From Bifidobacterium coryneforme (GTDB lineage Bacteria > Actinomycetota > Actinomycetes > Actinomycetales > Bifidobacteriaceae): DNA of 64,000 nucleotides. Below the pieces are notes generated by a model. That model ran no database searches, was not told the DNA's origin, and saw only the letters and a program-made list of their open reading frames with translations. The position numbers were made by a program, and so were the translations under genes. Shown one piece after another: positions 1 through 8,424 of this stretch. The stretch lies in assembly GCF_000737865.1 (NCBI RefSeq), contig NZ_CP007287.1, positions 1,268,252-1,332,251 on the forward strand, given 5' to 3'. How positions within the stretch are numbered: the stretch's first letter is position 1; every line of letters starts with the position of its first letter.

Positions 1-24
1 GGTCGTGGTCTACGGACCGGAAGG

Positions 25-1938
25 ATGGGAAAGCTGACAGGCATGGGTACACTTCTCGATGGAATCGACTCCCCTCAGGACCTGAAAAACCTGACCGGGG
101 ATGAGCTGGACCGCCTGGCCCAGGAAATCCGTACCCTGTTGATCGATTACTGCAGACGATACGGGGGGCACCTCGGATCCAATCTGGCCGTCGTGGAGGC
201 CACCATCGCCCTGCACAGGGTCTTTGACCTGCCCCATGATCATCTGGTCTTCGACGTCTCCCACCAGGCCTACACCCACAAGATCCTGACCGGTCGGAAG
301 CAGGCCTTTACCAACCCTGAGCACTTTGGCAGCGTCTCCGGCTTCACATCCCCGGAGGAAAGCGAATACGACGACTTCGTTCTTGGACACACCGGAACCT
401 CCATCTCCCTGGCCTGTGGCCTGGCCAAGACCCGAGACCTTGCGGGAGGCACGGGAAACGTCATCGCCCTCATAGGCGACGGCGCTCTGAGCAGCGGCCC
501 GGCCTTTGAAGGCCTGAACTGGGCGGCCGAACAGGGCGGCAACCTGATCATCGTGGTTAACGACAACGAAATGTCCATCGCCGAGAACCACGGCGGACTC
601 TACCGGTCACTGGCCGCCCTGCGGGCCACCGGCGGCCAATCCGAGCGAAATCCCTTCCGGGATCTCAACCTGGACTACCGATATGTGGAGGAAGGCAATT
701 CCATAGGCCCCCTGGTGCAGGCCTTCTCGGAAGTCAAGGACATCGACCATCCGGTGGTGGTCCATATCCACACCCGCAAGGGGCTCGGACTCGGACAGGG
801 CAGGAGCGAAGAACCCGGAGCCGGGGCGGATGAACCCACCCTGCCGGCACTGCCGGCCGAGGGACAGGTGGAGGCCAACCACTGGCAGAACGGCATCAAG
901 GCCAACAGTAAGGCAGCCAATTCCCGTAAGGTCTACGGGAGGATGGCCATGCAAGCCCTCCAGCCCCGGTTCCAGAACGAACCCGGACTGGTGATCATCT
1001 CCCCCGCAACCCCCCTGTCCAATGGCATCGATCCCGAATTCCGCAGCGAGGCGGGGCGGCATTATCTGGATGTCGGTATCGCCGAATCACACGCCGTGGC
1101 CTTCGCGGCTGGACTGGCCAAGGCTGGCGGAACCCCCGTCGTAGCGACCTCATCCACCTTCTTCCAACGGGCCTACGACCAGATCGAGCAGGAGATGGCC
1201 ATCAATGGGAGTGCCGTCACCCTGCTGAACTTCTCCGTCGGAATATCCGGGACCGATGCCACCCACTCTGGGGCCAGCGACATCGCCATGATGAACTCCA
1301 TACCCGGACTGACCTGCCTGGCACCCGGGAGCGGCGCCGACTTCCTCCGGATGCTGGCCTGGGCCACCGGCCCCGCCCGTCGCCCGGTCGTCATTCGAGT
1401 GCCCGGAGAGCGCATCCTAGCCTCCGAACGCGCGGCCGGACTGCCCGATACCCTGGAGGGTCGGCTGTCCATGGAACCCGGGATGGCACCAGGTTCCAAC
1501 CATCCCGGAACCGGCACCGACTCCCAGGACCCTTGGGATTCCTACGGAGTGCTGCGAAAGGGCGATACCGTGGCAATCCTGGGGCTGGGCGACATGCTTC
1601 CCCAAGCCTGCCAGGTTGCCGATTCCCTCCGGGAGCGGGCCGGCATCAATGCGACGGTCATGGACCCTCATCAGTATTCGCATCCCGACTTGATCACCCT
1701 GCAAGCACTGGACCGGAACCACCGTCTGGTGGTGACCATTGAAGATGGGCAGCTCCTGGGCGGATGGGGACAAGGAATCGCAGCCAGCCTCGAATCCAAC
1801 ACCATCCAAGCCCTCACCTTCGGCGCCGACAAGGAAATCAATGACCGGGTGCCATTGACCACCCTCAATCAGCGGTACAGGCTGAACACGGAGGATATGA
1901 CCGATTCCATCATCTCGGCGCTTCACGGCAAAGACTAG
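25..1938 (+). CDS. dxs: 1-deoxy-D-xylulose-5-phosphate synthase-type transketolase
   Basis: Thiamine-diphosphate enzyme of the DXS family, which condenses pyruvate with glyceraldehyde 3-phosphate to DXP, the entry to the MEP isoprenoid pathway. 637 aa, normal length. Visible motifs are GGHLGSNL (TPP-contacting His), the TPP/Mg motif GDGALSSG...VNDNEMSIAEN, and IAESHAVAFAAGLA with the catalytic Glu. It is divergent: the stretch that reads DRAG in typical DXS is FSVG here, so one phosphate-binding Arg appears to be Ser, while the following Asp and His (GTDATHSG) and a later Arg (VIRVPG) remain. The linker carries NHW in place of the usual YHG. Some DXS-like proteins of lactic bacteria diverge in this way, so true DXS activity is likely but not certain. 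A second ATG at 43 fits the usual DXS N-terminus (MGTLLDGIDSP) and may be the real start. Confidence 0.85.
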   Translation: MGKLTGMGTLLDGIDSPQDLKNLTGDELDRLAQEIRTLLIDYCRRYGGHLGSNLAVVEATIALHRVFDLPHDHLVFDVSHQAYTHKILTGRKQAFTNPEHFGSVSGFTSPEESEYDDFVLGHTGTSISLACGLAKTRDLAGGTGNVIALIGDGALSSGPAFEGLNWAAEQGGNLIIVVNDNEMSIAENHGGLYRSLAALRATGGQSERNPFRDLNLDYRYVEEGNSIGPLVQAFSEVKDIDHPVVVHIHTRKGLGLGQGRSEEPGAGADEPTLPALPAEGQVEANHWQNGIKANSKAANSRKVYGRMAMQALQPRFQNEPGLVIISPATPLSNGIDPEFRSEAGRHYLDVGIAESHAVAFAAGLAKAGGTPVVATSSTFFQRAYDQIEQEMAINGSAVTLLNFSVGISGTDATHSGASDIAMMNSIPGLTCLAPGSGADFLRMLAWATGPARRPVVIRVPGERILASERAAGLPDTLEGRLSMEPGMAPGSNHPGTGTDSQDPWDSYGVLRKGDTVAILGLGDMLPQACQVADSLRERAGINATVMDPHQYSHPDLITLQALDRNHRLVVTIEDGQLLGGWGQGIAASLESNTIQALTFGADKEINDRVPLTTLNQRYRLNTEDMTDSIISALHGKD

Positions 1939-2013
1939 TTCATGCCATCAGGCCCGACACCGGCCCTCGCGCACCGACCGTCTGCCGGTAACTCGCCGGG
2001 CTGGCCCTGTGGG

Positions 2014-2019
2014 TACAAT
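2014..2019 (+). promoter_or_regulatory. -10 box of tRNA-Arg promoter
   Basis: TACAAT lies 10 nt upstream of the mature tRNA 5' end and matches a sigma70-type -10 box. No convincing -35 box is visible 16-18 nt further upstream. Confidence 0.35.
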
Positions 2020-2029
2020 GGTAACGTTT

Positions 2030-2103
2030 GGCCCCGTAGCTCAGCTGGATAGAGCAACTGACTTCTAATCTGTAGGTCGCCGGTTCGAATCCGGCCGGGG
2101 TCA
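2030..2103 (+). tRNA. tRNA-Arg (anticodon UCU)
   Basis: The cloverleaf can be drawn directly: acceptor GGCCCCG pairs with CGGGGTC (one G-U), D arm GCTC/GAGC, anticodon loop CTTCTAA with anticodon TCT, and T arm GCCGG-TTCGAAT-CCGGC. The anticodon stem has one U-U mismatch. The 3' CCA is not encoded. It reads AGA codons, which are rare in high-GC genomes. The 3' side borders an AT-richer accessory block. Confidence 0.96.
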
Positions 2104-2110
2104 CCGGCCT

Positions 2111-2142
2111 AACCCCTACTCCCAATAGAAAAAGTAGGGGTT
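2111..2142 (+). terminator. Terminator after tRNA-Arg
   Basis: A perfect 10-bp inverted repeat (AACCCCTACT / AGTAGGGGTT) with a 12-nt A-rich loop starts 7 nt after the tRNA. The trailing sequence is TTCTGCTT, a weak U tract. It probably ends the tRNA transcript. Confidence 0.65.
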
Positions 2143-2317
2143 CTGCTTATCAGCTCAACCAGCCAATCACCCACAGTTTGAGTGCCATATGTGTGCCAAA
2201 CCCATAAAAAAACGAACTATCCTTCATTTGTGCTCCAGATTCCTGGCCTCGTTCTCCCCGATCCCTCCTGCAAAATCCGACAGTAGACACACCCGGCATA
2301 ATCCGCCGGCACCACCA

Positions 2318-2327
2318 GGGGGGGGGG
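2318..2327. repeat. G10 homopolymer tract
   Basis: Ten consecutive G residues lie between the tRNA-Arg terminator and the 3' end of the GIY-YIG/DUF2075 gene. Such tracts are prone to slippage. It is not inside a recognisable gene. The rest of 2143-2405 holds no gene or RNA that I can support. Confidence 0.9.
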
Positions 2328-2405
2328 TAGGCAAGTTCAGATATCTACTGAAATGGCGACACCCACAAGAGCAGAGCATCGAAATTACCACCTATGGCAG
2401 GCACT

Positions 2406-4628
2406 TCAGTCGGCAATATTGCCGACCGCCTCTTTTAGCTTCGCCTGCAAAGCCGGGTCGACCGCGAAAAGATACAGCCCATGAACCCCACGCTTTAACA
2501 GCACATTGAGTTCATTCCTGAGATTGGTTTCAGAAAAATCATGGCTATTCTTACCTTCATGCCGCCTATTCGTCGCCAAGTAATTCGCACTGGCATCTCT
2601 GTCGAATTTGATTTTCCCATCACGATATTTGACCGACGGCCCGATAATCAGCCCGGCAAAATTCAAGTCGAACCCTTGTATGGTGAAGGTCGACCCTATC
2701 TCATCAATCGTGTGCCTCTTTTCCGCCCAAGCTTTATTGCCATCAACCCGTTGATTCCTCGGCACGATCTCCCGGATTTGATTGTTCCAAGGCTTGCAAA
2801 AGAACTCATCACTCAGCACGCCCACTTGTTTATCCCGTTTGGCTCGATCCGTCTTTTTGCACAGCCTTGCTCTCACCTCGGCCATTTCGGCATCACCAGC
2901 TTGCAGAGGGATCCAACGATCGCCATCCCGATAGAGGCTGACGTTCCAATACCCTAAAGGATCATCTGTATTCGGTGATCCTTCCGTATACTTCCAGTCG
3001 TATGTAGCCAAAATACGTGATAGTCCTCTGCCCCTCCAACCATCAGTACCCTCGCAATCCTTTTCTTTGATGGCCTTAAACAAATCTACCGGAGAGTCGA
3101 AAACTCTGATTTCATAAGGCTCCCGTATGCACGTTCCATCTTTGTCCACCTCGCCCGGATCACTAGGAAGAGTCCCTATAACACCTTCAGATATGATATT
3201 GTCCAACCATTCAACGATTCCGTCGCTGGCAGCTATGCGGAACTGCTGCTTTAAACGAATATGAGCCACTTCGACAGTTTCCTTGGGCAGTCCGAGTTCA
3301 GGACCAAATTCAGCCCTCCTGAAATCGCTCATATGTCCAGCAGGAACTGTTTGAATCTGACCATCTCCCTCTATTGGCCCCAGGACCTTTTTAAGTAGAT
3401 CAGAGTTCAATTGTTGTCGAGCTTGCAGAATCTGAAATGGGTCAAAAACCGCTATCACAACTCGTGCCCGTCGGATGATGTCATAGAGCTGACTGCGGCC
3501 ACTATATGCCTGATAACCCTGAGTCATCAATAAGTGGGCTTCATCAATGAGTACCACGTCGGCTTTCCCTGTAACCGTTCCCAAATTAGGACGACCGTTG
3601 CCCAGTTTTCCACTATGCCTGGCTATAAAAGCATTTGGCTTCAGGACAATTTCCTTAGACTCCCTTTGCAAGCCCAGCTTAAGAGCAATCTGGTCATAAA
3701 CAGCTACTTGTTCAGACTGGTTGACAACAAGGTAAGCCGACATGCTCCCCTGCTGGGCATCCGAGGATTCTCCTGAATGGTCTAGCACCTCTTCGCCGAG
3801 CACCTCGAGAACAGGGGCAGAACTCGATACCTCTGTCATAATCCTGTAGAACAAATGGCTGAGCAACACGGTTTTACCCGTTCCGGCCAAACCATGAACG
3901 AAGATTAATTTAGGGATACTTTTCCCTTGCGTCCCGTCATCTTGCTGCAATATCGGAGCTATTTCAGACAGGATATCCTCCTCCGCCTCTTTTTGCTCTT
4001 GACTGAGTTCATGGAAGGGCGAGGCTTTGAAAAGAGCCGAATCTCTAACAACCTGTTCCGTTGGGAAGAGGACCGGATTTTCCTCATGCAGGGTATGCCA
4101 GATTTGAGAGAAAATGCCCTCGAACTTATCCGATGTGTAATACCGTCCTTGGGGATTGGCACGTCTGTTCTGCAGTTGAACCACTGAATCCGTACTGAGC
4201 AGATAGCTCATTAAACGGTTCTCAACATCCAACGTGAGAGATTTGTTGAACAGTGGATGAGAAATGACATATTGCCAGAATGCCTCGGGGTTGTCGGCCA
4301 CTGCTTGAGCTACCTCGAGCCAGTCAGCACGTGCCCCCAAACCAGTACCCAGGTGCTGTTGAGTACGGCGGATGATATCGTTGGTTTCTCCGACATACGC
4401 TCGGTACCGGTATTGTGATTGAGCCGGATTCTTCGATTCCTCGGCTGCGTAAACCACGTAGACGGTAGGGTAATTCAGCAGATACTGGGTATAATCCTCC
4501 AACAGAGACTGGCTCGAACGCATATCGGCACTGTCTAGTTGGTTTTGGACAGCCGATCGGAAGGAATCCGATTCACATCTGCCATATGGCAGGTTTACGA
4601 TAATTGGCTCCGTAGTCTCAGCAGTCAT
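2406..4628 (-). CDS. GIY-YIG nuclease-like / DUF2075 P-loop ATPase protein
   Basis: A 740-aa two-part protein. Residues ~55-150 look like a GIY-YIG nuclease domain: VYVVYA (56-61), YVGETND (78-84), RRTQQHL, and a candidate catalytic Glu in DVENRLM (E136). Residues ~240-740 form a DUF2075-type P-loop ATPase related to superfamily 1 helicases, with Walker A GLAGTGKT (246-253), DEAH (362-365), FDPFQ and LKQQFRI. A role in cutting or unwinding nucleic acid is inferred; the substrate is unknown. The gene is visibly less GC-rich (about 45% in sampled stretches) than its neighbours and lies alone beside a tRNA, suggesting horizontal acquisition. No Shine-Dalgarno is evident before the ATG; CATAAT lies just upstream, so the transcript may be leaderless. 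Defence against foreign DNA is possible but unproven. Confidence 0.85.
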   Translation of the reverse strand: MTAETTEPIIVNLPYGRCESDSFRSAVQNQLDSADMRSSQSLLEDYTQYLLNYPTVYVVYAAEESKNPAQSQYRYRAYVGETNDIIRRTQQHLGTGLGARADWLEVAQAVADNPEAFWQYVISHPLFNKSLTLDVENRLMSYLLSTDSVVQLQNRRANPQGRYYTSDKFEGIFSQIWHTLHEENPVLFPTEQVVRDSALFKASPFHELSQEQKEAEEDILSEIAPILQQDDGTQGKSIPKLIFVHGLAGTGKTVLLSHLFYRIMTEVSSSAPVLEVLGEEVLDHSGESSDAQQGSMSAYLVVNQSEQVAVYDQIALKLGLQRESKEIVLKPNAFIARHSGKLGNGRPNLGTVTGKADVVLIDEAHLLMTQGYQAYSGRSQLYDIIRRARVVIAVFDPFQILQARQQLNSDLLKKVLGPIEGDGQIQTVPAGHMSDFRRAEFGPELGLPKETVEVAHIRLKQQFRIAASDGIVEWLDNIISEGVIGTLPSDPGEVDKDGTCIREPYEIRVFDSPVDLFKAIKEKDCEGTDGWRGRGLSRILATYDWKYTEGSPNTDDPLGYWNVSLYRDGDRWIPLQAGDAEMAEVRARLCKKTDRAKRDKQVGVLSDEFFCKPWNNQIREIVPRNQRVDGNKAWAEKRHTIDEIGSTFTIQGFDLNFAGLIIGPSVKYRDGKIKFDRDASANYLATNRRHEGKNSHDFSETNLRNELNVLLKRGVHGLYLFAVDPALQAKLKEAVGNIAD

Positions 4629-4854
4629 ATATTAATTATGCGCTTAGCAACGGAAAATGGGATTCCGCTGTAACTCTGGGACCTTCCCAACTGCAATCTC
4701 ACGAACGGGTAATTTCACAACCCTCAAAACAAGATGACCAATCTGCCGCAAACACAAATTCTCTCGAATACAACATCAACCAAGAACCCACTATCGAGAT
4801 GGAATCTCGGCTCCACCAAGCGGCATCATCGATACGCGATTACGCTGCCATCGC

Positions 4855-7554
4855 TCATGAGACCCGCAAGAGTCCGTGTGCGCCCTTTTCGGCCAGGCTC
4901 ATTGTGTGATTGACCATGGGGTAGTCACCCGGCTGGTCAACCCTGAATTCCACGAAGCCGCCCTGGGCGGGCAAGAGGGGCAGGACCTGGGCCCCGGCAG
5001 AGGCCGATACTGATGGGTCTGCAGCAGCCGTTCCGCCAATCAGATAATGCCCCTCGGTCCAGACCGTATCGAACTGGGTACCGACCACATGAAAGGCCAG
5101 GGGCTGATTGGGACCGGCGTCCAGCACCCATATGCGGACCCGTTCGCCAGCCTTGAGCCCGAGCGGGTGGGCGTCATATTGGAATGCCCGACCATTGAAG
5201 GCCATGATGTCGGGGTTCATGGACGCCACCTTGACGGAATCGGCCGTTCCACCCTTGGCACCCAGATATGTTTCCGACTGTACCAGGACATACTCGGCAT
5301 CAACGGCCGGCAGGGTGCCATCATCCACGACCACCGCCCCATACATACCGTTGGCTATGTGGTTGGACATGGGTTCACTGCTGCAGTGGTACATCCAAAT
5401 ACCCGCGTGCTCTGCTTTGAAGGTGTACCGAAGGTCCTTGCCAGGCTCGATGTTGCGCATCATGACCTGCGGCACAGCGGGGCCGGCATGGAAATCGATG
5501 GAGTGGCTCATACTGCCCTTGTTTCGAACGGTCACTTCGAAGGTGTCGCCCACATGCCCCCTGAGTACCGGTCCCTGGGCGCGGGGGCGCGAATCCGAAT
5601 CACGTGGGTCATCGGCGTCATCGAAGCTCCACACAGTCCGTTCGAGCCCGGGAGCCACCTTTTCCTTGCGCTCCTTGATGCCCAATACATATTGCCGGAC
5701 TCCCGCCCGGTTTCCGTCCTTCAGGGGCGTAAGGGCCGCTGATGCGGGATTGGACTTCTCAGCCTGGGCCTTGAGCTTGGCGGCTGTCGGAACGGAAGAG
5801 TCCGCAACATCACCAGACCCCATCGCCGCCATACCCTCCATGTGGTGGTCGCCGGCCGTGGATGCCGCCCCCTTGGCCCTGACCTTCAGCTCCATACCCA
5901 TTTGACGGTGCCCCGCCAGGGAGCACCAGCCAAGGGTATCGGCCCCGATTACGCCAACATCGATACGCGCGGCCCCATCGACAGGAACCACACCTGTCTC
6001 CTTACCGTTCGCAAAAACCAGATCATGCCTTTGGTCGCCGGTGTTGCGGAAGTCTACGACCAGACGGTCGCCTGCCGGCACGGTGATTGCGTCAGGAACG
6101 AAAGCCATACCCTTCACCCCCACCGTCACCTGGGTGACATGTCCGGTGGGTTTGACGTTTTCCGCCGGCATCACGCCGTATTCCACCGCGTGGACAGAAC
6201 TGTTCCCGATACCGGATGTGTCTCCTGCCGACTTGACCAGCCCGGGACGAATCACCATCAGAACCATTCCAGCGACCAGGAGCAGGACGGTAATGGCGGT
6301 AAGGACCAAATCGTTGCGCAGCACAATCGCCTCGGGCATTCCGTCTACCGAATCCTCACCCTGCCGGCGGTGCTGCCGCTTGGATGCCAGAATCCGTTTC
6401 CCGCAGGCGGCCAGGTAGACCACGGTCATCATCATGGCCAGCATCCCCACAACATTCAGGGCATTCCCCACCTTCCACATGGGCGTGAAGAGCCGAATGG
6501 TACCCAGGAGCCGAATGAGGAGTCCGGCCTGCATGAATCCCCAGGCCACCCAGAGCAATGGGTGGAAGGGCAGGGGCCTGCGGATGACCGAGGGGACGAT
6601 CATACACACGTGGGCGATGACCATGGTCAGGATGAACCCTATGGCCAGGGCATGCAGAGCCATGTCTCCCCAATAGGTCTGCGAATCCAACGGGGCGACC
6701 ATCCAGATCAGAGCCGCCAGCAGACCCCATCCGTAGGCGGACATCATGCAGGTTCCCATGAATCCAGGCAGTCCACCATGTCGGAAGGTGGTTTTGGCCA
6801 CATCGTGACCAGCCATAACCAGAAGAAGCAGGGCCAGGGACAATCCCAGAAGCGGATACCCAACCTGGGGAGCCATACACTGGGCAGGCAACATCAGCAC
6901 CAGCAGGAGGCTCAAACCGAGTATCCCCGATTCCAGACGAACACTCGAAAAAGCGGCCCTGGCCAGTTCAACCCGCTCCCCCACTATGGTCAGTACCAGG
7001 AAGAGCAACCAGGAGGGAGAAAGAACGGCGGAGTCCAATCCAGCCACCCAACCGGCGGCCCCGACCAGACCCAACAAGGACGCAAGCGTTTGTATCAGCA
7101 CTTCAGCCGATGCCTGACGGCGCCATATGGCCGCATACACAGCCGTCAAGGCCAACATGGACAGGGTCCAGGGAATACCTGCCAAGAGCTCAATCCTGAG
7201 AACCCCGGACTGGGCACCCAGAGCGGAAGCCACCAGGACCATGATGCCCAGGAGCGATCCAAGCAGACCCATGGCCGGAGCCAGGAATCCCCAGCGCGGC
7301 TTGCCGGGACCGCCAGAGCGAAAGGCCACTGCCCGTTCCAGGCCTATGGCCGAGCCCAGAAACCCGTAGACCATCAAGCCTCCATGCAGGTCAGCCAGGG
7401 GGACCCTGCCGGAGGGATGAATCAGGTCGGCACGAATCAGCGCCGCAACCAGACCGAGAAGGGCCGCCAGTCCCGCACCGACCAGGAGAGCAATCCTTGC
7501 TTTGGGCAGGGCAGCCTTGTCTCCGGTCCTGCGCGTCGTCTTGTCATCCTGCAT
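4855..7554 (-). CDS. Membrane-anchored multi-domain copper nitrite reductase
   Basis: An 899-aa fusion. Residues ~20-440 are an array of about ten membrane segments resembling NnrS-type heme/copper membrane proteins (HGGLMVYGFLG, ALHALAIGF). Residues ~470-560 are a cupredoxin with type-1 copper ligands H510, C544, H549 and a Met in WCSLAGHRQMGM. Residues ~610-899 match copper nitrite reductase, which reduces nitrite to NO: type-1 ligands H684, C724, H732, M737; type-2 ligands H689, H723, H883; catalytic Asp687 and His822. The ligand spacings agree with AniA/NirK. The electron donor is not apparent. The ATG at 7554 has AAGGTGG 8 nt upstream; an in-frame GTG at 7566 lacks a good site. It is divergent from a cysteine-rich regulator gene. 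An alternative is a multicopper oxidase of other specificity, but the catalytic pair favours nitrite reduction. Confidence 0.87.
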   Translation of the reverse strand: MQDDKTTRRTGDKAALPKARIALLVGAGLAALLGLVAALIRADLIHPSGRVPLADLHGGLMVYGFLGSAIGLERAVAFRSGGPGKPRWGFLAPAMGLLGSLLGIMVLVASALGAQSGVLRIELLAGIPWTLSMLALTAVYAAIWRRQASAEVLIQTLASLLGLVGAAGWVAGLDSAVLSPSWLLFLVLTIVGERVELARAAFSSVRLESGILGLSLLLVLMLPAQCMAPQVGYPLLGLSLALLLLVMAGHDVAKTTFRHGGLPGFMGTCMMSAYGWGLLAALIWMVAPLDSQTYWGDMALHALAIGFILTMVIAHVCMIVPSVIRRPLPFHPLLWVAWGFMQAGLLIRLLGTIRLFTPMWKVGNALNVVGMLAMMMTVVYLAACGKRILASKRQHRRQGEDSVDGMPEAIVLRNDLVLTAITVLLLVAGMVLMVIRPGLVKSAGDTSGIGNSSVHAVEYGVMPAENVKPTGHVTQVTVGVKGMAFVPDAITVPAGDRLVVDFRNTGDQRHDLVFANGKETGVVPVDGAARIDVGVIGADTLGWCSLAGHRQMGMELKVRAKGAASTAGDHHMEGMAAMGSGDVADSSVPTAAKLKAQAEKSNPASAALTPLKDGNRAGVRQYVLGIKERKEKVAPGLERTVWSFDDADDPRDSDSRPRAQGPVLRGHVGDTFEVTVRNKGSMSHSIDFHAGPAVPQVMMRNIEPGKDLRYTFKAEHAGIWMYHCSSEPMSNHIANGMYGAVVVDDGTLPAVDAEYVLVQSETYLGAKGGTADSVKVASMNPDIMAFNGRAFQYDAHPLGLKAGERVRIWVLDAGPNQPLAFHVVGTQFDTVWTEGHYLIGGTAAADPSVSASAGAQVLPLLPAQGGFVEFRVDQPGDYPMVNHTMSLAEKGAHGLLRVS

Positions 7555-7582
7555 GGAATCGACCACCTTGCCGTGGTTTCAT

Positions 7583-7610
7583 ATTTAATTGGATAGTTAT
7601 ACAATTTAAT
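7583..7610. promoter_or_regulatory. Inverted repeat in divergent nitrite reductase/regulator promoter
   Basis: ATTTAATTG (7583-7591) and CAATTTAAT (7602-7610) form an imperfect inverted repeat (8 of 9 positions) with a 10-bp spacer in an AT-rich gap of under 60 bp between divergent genes. TATACAAT overlaps it and could be the -10 region of the regulator, whose ATG follows within 10 nt, implying a near-leaderless mRNA. The arrangement suits an autoregulated operator. Confidence 0.5.
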
Positions 7611-7612
7611 CG

Positions 7613-8359
7613 ATGAGTCAGGAAATTCAAACCCCTTCCAGCGGAAACGAGACCCCCGCCAAACGACGAAACGGGGAAGCTCTGCGTTCCGCAATCCTCG
7701 ACCGCATTCAGAGGGAAACCCGCTCCGGCGCCCCGGGCCTCTCCGCATATCAAGTCGGGATGATCTTCGGCATCCATCCGACAACAGCCCGCTTCCATCT
7801 CGAACATCTGGTGAAGCAGGGCAGGTTGATTCGCCACCAAGCGGAGACCGCCGGAGCGAATTCTCCGAACAGCCACAAGAGCGGCCGCGGAAGGCCGAGT
7901 ATCATCTACACTCCGGCAGACCAGGAGCAGGCAAGGGAGGACATGATTGCCTCGCTCTGCATAGCCCTGGAATCATCCATCGCCGACCCTCAGGCCAGAG
8001 TCGAGTCCGCCCTTGAAGCAGGGAGAACCTGGGGCCGGCACCTGTCCAATCGGGAACACCGATCAGCCGGCGGATCTTCACCGTCAAACCCTTCCGGACC
8101 GCCACTGAACGTCCTGGAGAACCTGGGGTTCAGGCCGGAACCCATCGGAGAAGATCAACGAAGCTGCTATCTGACGGCCTGCCCCTTCATGGATGACGCC
8201 CTAGCCCACCCCATCATCTGCACCATCCACCTGGGCATGATCCAGGGGATCATGGCAGGCAGGGGACTTCGGACAAGGACCCGATTGGAGCCCTTCGCCT
8301 CCCCGAAAGGATGCCTCCTGGAGGTGCAGACTTCCAACAAGGCCATCGACAAGGATTGA
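7613..8359 (+). CDS. Winged-helix regulator with SufR-like cysteine cluster
   Basis: 248 aa. Residues ~20-80 form a winged helix (YQVGMIFGIHPTTARFHLEHL, read here as the helix-turn-helix and recognition helix, followed by KQGRLIR). The C-terminal half carries four cysteines spaced C-X4-C-X12-C-X30-C. The C-X12-C spacing is the one found in SufR-type Fe-S cluster repressors, and the CPF...HP...C arrangement is common in actinobacterial members of that group. A redox- or NO-sensing Fe-S regulator is therefore inferred. It is divergent from the nitrite reductase gene across a short gap containing an inverted repeat, so it probably controls that gene in response to NO, nitrite or oxygen. A generic ArsR/DeoR-like regulator is the alternative. 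Confidence 0.8.
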   Translation: MSQEIQTPSSGNETPAKRRNGEALRSAILDRIQRETRSGAPGLSAYQVGMIFGIHPTTARFHLEHLVKQGRLIRHQAETAGANSPNSHKSGRGRPSIIYTPADQEQAREDMIASLCIALESSIADPQARVESALEAGRTWGRHLSNREHRSAGGSSPSNPSGPPLNVLENLGFRPEPIGEDQRSCYLTACPFMDDALAHPIICTIHLGMIQGIMAGRGLRTRTRLEPFASPKGCLLEVQTSNKAIDKD

Positions 8360-8424
8360 GACGTCGAACCGGACCCGTCCACGGTCATTCCGGGCACTCC
8401 GGTTTACTGCGTCCTTGAACCGAC

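Noticed and set aside
2189-2509. 106-codon plus-strand frame spanning the G10 tract
   Set aside because: Low-complexity translation, overlap with the 3' end of the DUF2075 gene, no ribosome site and no family resemblance.
2030-4854. tRNA-Arg as an attachment site with a duplicated 3' end flanking the accessory block
   Set aside because: No copy of the T-arm/acceptor sequence was seen up to 4854 and there is no integrase, so an att pair cannot be supported.
5842-7596. Long plus-strand open frame opposite the nitrite reductase gene
   Set aside because: It is antisense to a gene with full copper-site motifs, is rich in His, Gln and Gly from reversed codons, and resembles no family.
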